A DNA stretch of 64,000 nt from Dendrobium chrysotoxum (lineage: Eukaryota; Streptophyta; Magnoliopsida; Asparagales; Orchidaceae): assembly GCA_019925795.1 (NCBI GenBank), contig CM034307.1, forward strand, positions 14,591,197-14,655,196. The letters run 5' to 3'. This document shows, one piece after another, positions 1-7,734 of this stretch (positions are counted from its first letter, which is position 1; every line of letters begins with the position of its first letter). The translations under genes and the position numbers were made by a program. The notes below the pieces were generated by a model, which made no database searches, had not been told where the DNA came from, and saw only the letters and a program-made list of their open reading frames with translations.

Positions 1-105
1 AGGAGGAAGAAGGAAAAACATGAACACATAAGAGAAAGCATGCTAAATAGAATAAAAGATAGAAAAGAGCACATGTACAAACACAGAAACAAAATAATGA
101 CAGAC

Positions 106-1175
106 TAGAAAGAAGAACTCTTATCAGGTGGAGGTGGTGGTGGCTGAAAGTAATTAGAAAGAAAGGCAAATAGCTCCCCAAACCAGGCCATATCCTGGTC
201 ATACTGCTGCTGCTACTGGGTGGCATAGGAGTCAAACCTTGCTTCCCATTGGTTGAACCTCTGAACCAGTGCATCATACTAAGTCTATTGGGGTATTGGT
301 TCAGGTGCTGGCATTGGTGCTAGACTTCCCTCCTGTTCTTCTAGCTCATAGTCACGATAGCGACCTTAGTGACGAGTGGCACTTTAAAGAATATGGAGAG
401 AGCTATTGGATTAGAACATGAGAAAGTGATCTGGTGGCATAGGGTATTGAAAGTTGTAATTAGATTCTAAGACAAAGGCAATGATGTGTCCTAATGCTAG
501 ATTGGTCTATCTCTTATAGGCAGGGATCTCTAATGATAGTTAGATTTTCAATTTAATGAATGAGAAGGTCAGCATCATTTAAATCAATATGGGCCATAAT
601 ACAGTAGGTTGTAAGGGAAAGAGCAGGAGTGATGTTTATCCTATCACCAGCTTTGGGAATTATGGAGTTCCTAAGAATGTGCTGGATGATACGTGCATCC
701 GAAACTAAGGTGTATACATGGGTTATGTGGTAGTTCATATTAGATTCCTTAAGGATAGTATTCTCTTATGACCAGTTATACTCAATGTAATATGTGAGAT
801 GGTGGACTTTCTCGCCAGTTGTGCAGAGGTGGAGGAATTCATGAAAATCTTGATACGTGATTTCGACATGCCTTTTAATTATGTAAGACTGGAGGGTAGT
901 GCCTCACTATTAATGACAAGGCTGGAAAAAAATTTAAAAAGGAGTTCTGCATTATAAGGATAGGTGAGTGTAAGGATGAAAATAAGGGTGGTGTGCGTAA
1001 ATATGCTTAGTACCTAAAAGGTCAAGACTTCCTGGTTGACAATTTTGGAATCTGTAACCCTTGTAGCTCTGTACCTATGATAAGCTTCCTCATCAGTAGC
1101 TTCAGTGAAATGAGGGTCAAGATTTCTATGAGAGGAACTCCCAACTAGTGCTTGAGATCATTTACCCCCAGCCAT
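106..1175 (-). pseudogene. ORF3 of element C, putative plant transposon protein-like, decayed
   Basis: The ATG at 1175-1173 aligns with the ORF3 start of element D. The frame opens MAGGK, hits a TGA at 1160-1158, then continues through HFTEATDEEAYHRYR and KIVNQEVLTF, matching RFLSAADEKAYIK and MLNQAALNF of D. A clean open stretch at 738-553 contains RIIQHILRNSIIPKAGDRIN, which aligns with RVIQHVLRTSIIPKAGDRIH in D. Near the end (about 300-125) comes an AQWEARFDSY-like coiled-coil segment with YDQDMAWFGELFA and a run of prolines (PPPPPP), again as in D. The arrangement (FLS..DE.AY start, later IP..G..I.. motif, Pro-rich and coiled-coil tail) resembles the Pfam family named putative plant transposon protein. 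That family call is from memory of its pattern. Function unknown. Several stops and frameshifts make it a pseudogene. Confidence 0.72.
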
Positions 1176-1256
1176 TTAGAGAAGGAAGGGCTCAAGAGAC
1201 TTAGTTGATGATTGAGAAGGATGGGATGGTGTGGAGATTTCAAGGAGTTTGGATGG

Positions 1257-1265
1257 TTTAAATAG
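1257..1265 (-). promoter_or_regulatory. Decayed TATA-like box upstream of C ORF3
   Basis: The minus strand reads AATTCTATTTAAACC here, 82 bp before the ORF3 ATG. Element D has AATTCTATAAAACGG at the equivalent place, 78 bp before its ORF3 ATG. The shared flank and spacing suggest a conserved core promoter for ORF3, lightly mutated in C. Confidence 0.5.
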
Positions 1266-1275
1266 AATTGGGCAG

Positions 1276-1695
1276 ATCATCTAGGACGATTGTGATATCA
1301 TCCAGGATGATCAGGTGCAATAATGTCGTCCAGACGATCTGTTAAAAAAGTTGGTATTATCATCCAAGATGATCAGATATCATCCAGGATGATCAGATAT
1401 CATCCATGATGATTAGACACAAGATGATGTTCCCGAGGAGTCAGCTGGATGATTATTTACTCGATATATCATCCAGGAAGAATAGGTGGATCATCCAGGA
1501 TGGTGAGCAATAATGGATAGGCCTTACAGCATTCAAATTATCCGAAAACTTTTGCCTCATGAATCATCCAAGATGAACAAGTTTATCATCAAGGATGATG
1601 AGCAATAATGGATTCAGATCAGCCATTGGATATATATTTAATAGTGATTTAATTTGATCAGATCATCCAAGATGATAAGGATCATCTAGGATAAT
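1276..1695. promoter_or_regulatory. Internal palindrome array upstream of C ORF3
   Basis: There are about a dozen copies of a degenerate 15-bp palindrome with consensus ATCATCCAGGATGAT. Three stand in a row near 1359-1413 at about 20-bp steps. This is the A/B motif ATCGTCCTGGACGAT with both CpGs changed to CA and TG, as expected from deamination of methylated cytosine. The same decayed motif fills the LTR of C (27725-28382). The array ends just upstream of the ORF3 TATA-like box. Confidence 0.75.
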
Positions 1696-2199
1696 GTGAA
1701 CAAAAACTGGAAGAATTGGATGATGGAGGGGGATGATCAGAGAGGATCCAAAATACCAAAAATCCCAGAACACAATAACAAAGCAAAATAAAAGATATGA
1801 TAACCAATAATCATCAAAACAAAAAACAAAGTTTTTTTTTATCGATCAGCTCCAGTAAACGATAATTCTTATCCCAAATTTAAATTTAAAACTAAAAAAA
1901 AAAAAAAGAATCAACAATGCTGATATCTAAAAAAAGTTGGAAATTTGATTTTTGTAAACCCTACCTCAAACACCTTATTGGTTCAAATTGCTTTTAAATA
2001 AAAGTCTAATTCAGAAGAAAAGAAATTTGATAAGAAAAAGTGATTCTTTCAAGCTTTATTCCAGAAAAATATCTAATAAAATAGTATTGCAAAGTAAAGA
2101 ACTAGAAATTATAATTTTCAATCTCAAGTGTTTAAATATATTAAGTGGCACATAGATTCTTTTAAGATTTTTAAAGATTTTAAAGAGAAGGAAGCTTAT

Positions 2200-2380
2200 T
2201 TCTTTGTGGGCACATTTTGTGCCTCTTTTTCGATTCATTTGGTGCACTTTGCATGTCTTTTGATTTTTGATATACTTTATGTGTCTTGCAATTAATTGGC
2301 AAACATTGCACATTTTTTTTAGTGTTGGGCTCATTTTGTGCCTCTTTTTAATTGATTGATGCACTTTGCACATCTTTTTC
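2200..2380 (-). repeat. 3' untranslated inverted repeats of C
   Basis: Short dyads with a TTT or AAA centre, such as GATGCACTTTGCACATC, alternate with the phrase GGGCTCATTTTGTGCCTC. The block corresponds to 11517-11700 of A and 16130-16290 of B, between pol and the polypurine tracts. The flanking 1860-2200 and 2380-2990 match other parts of the A/B 3' region and hold no gene. Confidence 0.65.
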
Positions 2381-2994
2381 GAACTTTCTTTCTTTCAAAA
2401 CCTCTAAAAGACTCTCCATTGTGAGAATTTTTTTAGATATAAGAGAAGAAAAACTCACTCTCTTAGATAAGGAAAAGTAAACCATAAAATAGAATCATTC
2501 TCATATGATAAATACAACCACTTGATTAAGAAAACACAAAAGTGATTCAATGATTTGGAACACTACTCATATGAGATAGATTACTATAGGAAGATAAAAT
2601 TGATCTCTATTTCAAAGTCTAACTTTTTAATTTTTAAAATGATTTTGATTCAAAAAGAAAATACACCATTAAAGGAGTTATAGAAAGAGAAATAATGATT
2701 AATGTTTCTTCCTTTAACTATTATAGAGGAGTCAATCACTACTAATAAGCTTCTAAAAAATAAGACAAAAATCTTATTTAAAAAGTAAGTTAATCAGCAG
2801 AAGTGAGCAGTGATATGATTTTAAAATTGAAAATAACAACAAGAAATTAAAAACATAAAGCAAAAAAATTCAAAAAGGAGATCAACAAACAAATAAAGCC
2901 TACCAAGAAAGACACACACAATAAAACATATAGAAAGGAATGAACAAATAAATAAAAATAAGAAAAATAAAAATATAGATAGAAAGTATCATTT

Positions 2995-4186
2995 TCAAGC
3001 ATGAATGTATATCACACCTAGTCTGGTTCTTAAGGTGCTAAAGGTTTCAAAGGCCTGTGGTTTTGTGAAGATATCTATAAGTTAGTTTTCAGTGGCTATA
3101 TGGTGTAGCTCTATGTCTCCTTTGGTAACATGATCTCTAATGAACTAGTGCCTGATGTCTATGTGTTTGGTCTTGGAGTGTTGGATTGGGTTCTTAGAAA
3201 TGTAGATGGCACTAGTGTTATCACATAGGATTAGAATTGTGTCTACAGGAAGTCTTAAATCCAAAATTTATTGCTTTAGCCAAAGGACCTGGGCCACACA
3301 ACTTCCTAAGGCTATATAATCAGCTTCAGCAGTGGATAGGGAAACTGTGTTCTATTTTCTACTGGACTAGGAGACTAAGGATTGTCCTATGAATTGACAT
3401 GTTTCTGAGGTACTCTTTCTATCCACCCAACATCCTATAAAGTCTGAATCAGAATATTCTATAATCTCAAAGGAAGTGCCATGCCTAGGGTACCTGATTC
3501 TTAAGTTTTGGGTTCCTAAGAGATATCTAAGGATTCACTTAACTACAATCAGGTGGGATTCTTTAGGATTAGCTTGAAATCTAATACAGAGACAAATACG
3601 AAACATTATATTAGGTCAGATAGTAGTTAAGTAAAGTAGTGATCCAATTATTTCTCTATATTTCTTTTGATCAATTGATTTCCATTTGAGTCTTTATCTA
3701 GTTGAACACTGGAGCTTATGGGAGTGTTTATTGGCTTGGCTTTATCCATTTCATATTTCTTCAGGATGTCTTTGACATATTTTGATTGATTAAGAAAAGT
3801 TCCATTATCCATTTGCCTTATACTAAATCCCAAAAAGTAGGATAATTCTCCCATCATACTCATCTCAAATTCCTTGCTCATTAATTTAGAAAAATCATCA
3901 CATAAATTTTTATCAAAAGATCTAAAAAGTATATCATCAACATAGATCTAGACAATGAGTAATTCATCTCCTACTCTCCTCAGAAGAAGGGTGGTGTCTA
4001 TGCTCCCCTTAACAAACTCTCTTTCTAGTAGGAATATGCTAAGCCTTTCATACCATACCTTGGGTACCTATTTTAATCCATACAAAGCCTTTTTTAATTT
4101 GAAAACATGATTTGGAAATTAGAAATTCTCAAAGCCCGGGGGTTGCTCTACAAACACATCTTCTTTTATTATCCTATTTAAAAGAC
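2995..4186 (-). pseudogene. pol of element C, reverse transcriptase to RNase H part
   Basis: This is copia RT and RNase H ending with the stop at 2997-2995. It matches residues of A pol from the MDVKSAFLNG region to the C-terminus. The YVDD active site is still present at 3944-3933, but a TAG stands two codons before it. Stops are scattered through the rest; the longest open piece is 3881-3648. Sequence at the left break (ending AAAGACACTCT) is continued by 23768 onward, so the gene was split by A. Non-functional. Confidence 0.9.
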
Positions 4187-4191
4187 ACTCT
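4187..4191. repeat. Target-site duplication of element A (ACTCT)
   Basis: ACTCT directly precedes the 5' LTR of A and is repeated at 23763-23767 directly after its 3' LTR. Five bases is the usual copia duplication length. Removing A plus one copy restores continuity of the pol sequence of C. Confidence 0.95.
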
Positions 4192-4442
4192 TGTTGTAAA
4201 TCTGGTTTTGATGATGACAAACATGTTTCCAGTATATTTTGCTTGGCTAATCTGTTTCAGGCACAAAAGACCGCGAGCCACTCAAGCCAACTCAAGATCG
4301 GGTCCAAGTGTGTCAAATGTATGATTTTTCTTTTTATTGAGTCAATTGTAATGTAACTGATCCCCTAGCTAAGTAATCTTGCACACACACACTCAGGGGG
4401 AGAGATTGAGTGAGTTAGAGTTTCTGTTGCAATTTTGTTCAG

Positions 4443-5117
4443 ATCGTCCTGGATGATATCCACATCGTCCTGGGCGATCCAGTTAAAACAGAAACCCTAA
4501 TTAGGGCGACTAAGTTAAGAGGGTCTGATTGAGCCGATCGTCCTGGACGATCTATGGATCGTACGGGACGATATTCCCAAATCAGAAATTCTCAGCCGCC
4601 AGATTAAGTTAGGCAAGTTTTATTTTAAGTATTTTGGTCTGATCATCCCGGACGATACGTGTATCGTCCTGGACGATTCACTACAATCATGCCTAACTTA
4701 GTCTGGTAATTAAGGAAAGTAATTAATGTTTAATTGATATGATCACATCGTCCTGGACGATCGCAGGATCGTCCTAGACGATCGTGATCGTCTTGTGCAT
4801 TTCAGCTGTACGTCCAGAACTATGTACAGGACGATTTGGGGGCCTTTTTGAACTAATCGTACCGGACGATTACCCTATCGTCCGGGACGATCAAGTCATT
4901 TTTTGGTCGTCCAGCACAGATTTCTCTGGACGACCCGAACTGTCTTCTGGACGATTTCCTTCAATTTGAACTAAGCGTCCCGGACAATCGCAGGATCGTA
5001 CGGGACGATATGAACAACTTTTTCTACTGATCGTCCAGAAGAGCCAGATCGTCCAGGCTGAAACAGCTGAATTTGAACTGATCGTACAGGATGATCTACC
5101 GATTGTCCTGGACGATC
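4443..5117. promoter_or_regulatory. Paired palindrome array in U3 of A
   Basis: The array is made of 15-bp palindromes close to ATCGTCCTGGACGAT or ATCGTACGGGACGAT (half-site ATCGTMC). Most come in pairs with a 6-bp spacer, giving a 21-bp repeat; pairs start near 4444, 4537, 4643, 4746, 4858, 4974 and 5086. The spacers differ (for example ATCCAC, CTATGG, ACGTGT), so only the dyads are conserved. Palindrome-rich cis-regions are known from maize Sirevirus LTRs. The array ends about 40 bp before the TATA box, so a role in transcription or silencing is likely but not shown. Confidence 0.85.
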
Positions 5118-5159
5118 TTGGCCGACCAGTTGAGAATTAGGGCAAATTTTAAGCCCTCC

Positions 5160-5167
5160 TATAAAAG
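5160..5167 (+). promoter_or_regulatory. TATA box of A 5' LTR
   Basis: TATAAAAG follows the palindrome array and lies well before the hairpin leader. Transcription would be expected to start near 5190. The 3' LTR has the same box at 13345-13352. In B the equivalent sequence is TTTAAAAG in both LTRs. Confidence 0.75.
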
Positions 5168-5400
5168 AACTTTTTCTAAAACTAAGAAAAATCTTTTGCT
5201 ACCTTCCTTCCCTGAGAAACCCTAGAGAGAAGAGAGAGTTGGGAGAGAGAGAAGAGATCTTGTGAGGGGGAGTTAGTGAGGGATTCACTAAGGTTGCTCC
5301 AAGCACGGATCAGAGTCGTCTTCTCCGCTCGTCGTCTGTCGTCTAGTCGGTGTTCTTCGTGGGAGGATCGTTCGCAAGAAGATCCGGGGTTCTCTGCCCG

Positions 5401-5538
5401 CTTCAGGTGGAAGAAAAAGGAGTTCGAAAGTTCTCTGCCTGCTTCAGGAGGAAGCAAAAGGAGGTCAGGTTCTCTGCCTCACCGTGTGGTGAAAAGGAGG
5501 TGTTTTGTACAGGCTTCTCCGCCTTGCTGTGGGAGCAA
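5401..5538 (+). ncRNA. Hairpin array in the R/U5 leader of A
   Basis: Four small stem-loops lie in a row: CTTC-AGGTG-GAAG (5401-5413), TGCTTC-AGGAG-GAAGCA (5440-5456), TCACC-GTGT-GGTGA (5479-5492) and TTGCT-GTGGG-AGCAA (5524-5538). They are linked by similar text (TTCTCTGCC before, AAAAGGAG after). The region lies downstream of the TATA box and upstream of the primer-binding site, so it is in the genomic RNA leader. It may serve packaging, dimerisation or translation; the function is unknown. It is a structural element, not a separate RNA gene. Confidence 0.6.
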
Positions 5539-5854
5539 AAGGAGAGTCACTTTCGTTTAGTGCAATACCCGGAGGGGAGGCTCCGGGGAGTGGACGTAGG
5601 TCAAGTTGACCGAACCACTATAAAATCTGGTTTGCTTTTCTGATTCAGTTTTGCACTTTACTTTTCAATATAAACTGCTTGGGTGAATATCGTTGGTTGA
5701 TCTTTTCGTTATTGTTTACTTGTTTCCGCTGCTAAGTATCGAAAAGATTTTTGTAGTTATCGTGAAATTTTTAAATAACCAATTCACCCCCCCCCCTCTT
5801 GGTTAGCCTCGGGACTAGTTCACTAGGGCTTAACATCCCTTTCGAACTTTCAAG

Positions 5855-5873
5855 TGGTATCAAAGCGGGATTC
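5855..5873 (+). other. Primer-binding site of A (initiator tRNA-Met)
   Basis: TGGTATCAAAGCGGGATTC begins two bases after the LTR end. It matches the usual plant copia primer-binding motif TGGTATCAGAGC except for one base; B has the exact motif. Confidence 0.9.
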
Positions 5874-5908
5874 AAAATTTCTGTTTAAAAACTTTTGAAT
5901 TTGATCCA

Positions 5909-7720
5909 ATGGCTAACTGTAACAATCGTAATACTGCTGAAGGTTATTCTATTACTAGACCACCGTTGTTTGACAATATTCCTTTTGATTTTTGGAAAAC
6001 ACGCATGTCTACTTTTCTGCAATCTATTGATTATCGCATGTGGATGTTAGTTAAGGACGGATACGAACCACCTTTTCGAATGATTAACAATGTGAAAACT
6101 GAATTGCCGTTTGCTGATTGGACGTTTGATGATCGTGATTTAGCACAGTTGAATACAAAATGTTTGAACTGTTTTTTTTGTGCTTTGAAATCTGAAGACT
6201 ATATGCGTATTTCTACTTGTACAACGGGAAAGGAAATCTGGGATAGGTTATGTATAACATACGAAGGTACAACTGAAGTCAAACAATCTAGGTTAAAAAT
6301 CTTGTTACATGATTACGAACTTTTTTGCATGAAACCTAGTGAGACTATTTCAGAAATGTACACAAGGTTCACTCAGATTGTTACCTCTTTGCATGCTTTA
6401 GGTAGAGAACTTACCAACTACGAAAGAGTGAACAAGATTCTTAGATGTTTGCCTGCTTCTTATGATGCTAAGATTACTACTATTACTGAATCCAAAGATT
6501 TAAATACTTACTCTATTGAAAGCTTACTTGGATCACTCATTGCTTACGAGCAAGGGGTGAACCAAAGGCAACTTGATGCAGGAGAACGCAAGAAAGAGAA
6601 GACTGTGGCACTAAAGGCCAAAGATTCAGATGCTAGCACTTCCGGGTCTGATAGCGATGAAGTTGCCTTAATCACAAGGCAATTCAAAAGCTTTTTAAGG
6701 AAGAAACATAAGAACTATCAGAAGTGGAACAAGGGTAAGTTCAATAAAAACTTTAAGGGTTTATCTGAATCGGTTTGTTTTGAATGCAGGAAGCCTGGAC
6801 ACATTAAGGCTGATTGTCCAACACTTAAAGCTCACCCAAGCAAGGAGAAGGGTGAGGAGAAACCAAAGTTCAGAAAGGACAAGAAGCGGATTCAGAAGGC
6901 GTTCTGGGCAGACTCTGCATCCGACTCTTCTGATACTGAAGCTGAAGAGGAGGAAACAAACTTGTGTCTGATGGCGGATGATCACCCTGGTCAGTTGGAC
7001 CAGGAAGAGGTATGTGAGCTTACTTACGATCAGTTATTTGAAGTTTCTGAAAAGATTCATACATCGTATAGGAAGCTTAAGAAAACCCATGCTAGTTTGA
7101 AACTAGATTATCTGACTTTGCAAAAAGAGCATGAAGTGTTGATTAAGGATCATTCCACCATTGATAGCAATCACATGTCTTTACTAGATGAGTTTGATGA
7201 ACTAAATAAAAAGCATTCTGATTTAATTGTTGAGCATAACTTGTTAAAAACATCGCATGGTGAATTAGAACTTGCTTTTAAGAAAGTGAATGATTTGGCA
7301 TCTGAGTTAGAAAGTATTGAAAGTGCAAAAACGTTTGAAATTGGAAGTTTAAACAAACACATTGAGTTTTTGAAAGTGAAAATCAGTGCTTTTGAAAATA
7401 ACAAAACACCGCCTACTTTTGAACAATTTTATGCACCGCCACCTTTTAAAAATTCTGTTGCAAGTTCATCAAAGAATGTTTCATACACTACTAGGAAGAG
7501 GCACTATCACTCACGACGTTTAGTTAATCCTTTTCCTGGTGTTAGATGTTTTTCATGTGGCATGTTAGGACACATATCACACACTTGTACTGTTCACCGT
7601 AGTACACATTGGGTGTGGAGACCCAAACTGCCTGTTGCACAGCACAGCACGCATGCATCGCATTCTTCTTTTCATAAGAAGGAACCCAAACCTGTTTGGG
7701 TTCCTAAGACTGACATTTGA
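5909..7720 (+). CDS. gag: Gag of Sirevirus A, 603 aa
   Basis: This is the capsid and nucleocapsid precursor that would form virus-like particles in the cytoplasm and package element RNA. The N-terminal half has the copia gag signature RPPLFDNIPFDFWKTRM, then WDRLCITYEGT and LHDYELFCMKPSETISEMYTRF (UBN2-type gag domain, residues about 20-240). A basic, Ser/Asp-rich linker leads to a CX2CX4HX4C zinc knuckle, CFECRKPGHIKADC, at residue 290. An acidic stretch and a long Leu/Lys/Glu-rich coiled coil (about 365-500) follow. A second knuckle, CFSCGMLGHISHTC, lies at residue 547. The two knuckles and length of about 600 residues fit Sireviruses. The ATG is the first one after the primer-binding site. 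The frame is fully open and 603 residues long like that of B. It ends at TGA 7718-7720; pol is in another frame after a short gap. Confidence 0.93.
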   Translation: MANCNNRNTAEGYSITRPPLFDNIPFDFWKTRMSTFLQSIDYRMWMLVKDGYEPPFRMINNVKTELPFADWTFDDRDLAQLNTKCLNCFFCALKSEDYMRISTCTTGKEIWDRLCITYEGTTEVKQSRLKILLHDYELFCMKPSETISEMYTRFTQIVTSLHALGRELTNYERVNKILRCLPASYDAKITTITESKDLNTYSIESLLGSLIAYEQGVNQRQLDAGERKKEKTVALKAKDSDASTSGSDSDEVALITRQFKSFLRKKHKNYQKWNKGKFNKNFKGLSESVCFECRKPGHIKADCPTLKAHPSKEKGEEKPKFRKDKKRIQKAFWADSASDSSDTEAEEEETNLCLMADDHPGQLDQEEVCELTYDQLFEVSEKIHTSYRKLKKTHASLKLDYLTLQKEHEVLIKDHSTIDSNHMSLLDEFDELNKKHSDLIVEHNLLKTSHGELELAFKKVNDLASELESIESAKTFEIGSLNKHIEFLKVKISAFENNKTPPTFEQFYAPPPFKNSVASSSKNVSYTTRKRHYHSRRLVNPFPGVRCFSCGMLGHISHTCTVHRSTHWVWRPKLPVAQHSTHASHSSFHKKEPKPVWVPKTDI

Positions 7721-7734
7721 TGATTTTGTAGGTG
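7718..7734 (+). promoter_or_regulatory. Gag-pol junction with a splice-acceptor-like TTTTGTAG/G
   Basis: Gag ends in TGA (7718-7720). TGATTTTGTAGGTGTG follows, and the pol frame has its own TAG at 7729-7731, so the two frames do not overlap and simple frameshifting could not join them. The T-rich tract ending in AG before a G looks like a plant 3' splice site. It is kept in B, in C (TTTTATAG/G) and in D (ATTGTAG/G). How pol is expressed is not shown by the sequence. Confidence 0.4.

Larger units (their letters stand above)
1..4186 (-). mobile_element. Sirevirus C (old copia element), 3' part, interrupted by A
   Basis: Reading right to left, this stretch holds the C-terminal half of a decayed copia pol (4186-2995), a 3' untranslated block, a palindrome array and a third reading frame (ORF3, 1175-106). 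The 3' LTR and its polypurine tract lie beyond position 1. The other half of C is at 23768-28700. Pol reads across the two parts if element A and one copy of its target duplication are removed, which shows that A inserted into C. C is the oldest of the nested elements: its genes have many stops, and its CpG-containing motifs are mostly converted to TG or CA. Confidence 0.9.
4192..5852 (+). repeat. 5' LTR of element A (1661 bp)
   Basis: Starts TGTTGTAAATCTGG and ends GAACTTTCA, two bases before the primer-binding site. U3 (4192 to about 5190) holds a palindrome array and a TATA box. The transcribed R/U5 part holds a hairpin array (5401-5538) and a C-rich run near 5787-5798. Open frames that appear inside the LTR on both strands are products of these repeats, not genes. 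Confidence 0.95.

Noticed and set aside
4443..5117. Regularly spaced palindromes as a CRISPR array
   Set aside because: Spacers are only 4-6 bp within pairs, the sequence is a plant LTR, and there are no cas genes.
5276..5643. Open frames of 90-100 codons in R/U5 of A, similar ones in B (22008-21508) and D (45023-45496, 54078-54551)
   Set aside because: They occur in several frames and both strands of LTRs, are produced by the hairpin repeats, and match no protein family.
6735..7731. An intron from GTAAGT (6735) in gag to TTTTGTAG (7731) giving a Gag-Pol fusion
   Set aside because: Both sites look good, but joining 6734 to 7732 does not enter the pol frame, and GTAAG lies in conserved coding text.
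7718..7734. Programmed frameshift joining gag and pol
   Set aside because: The pol frame has a stop at 7729-7731 after the gag stop, so the frames do not overlap, and D has both stops in one frame.
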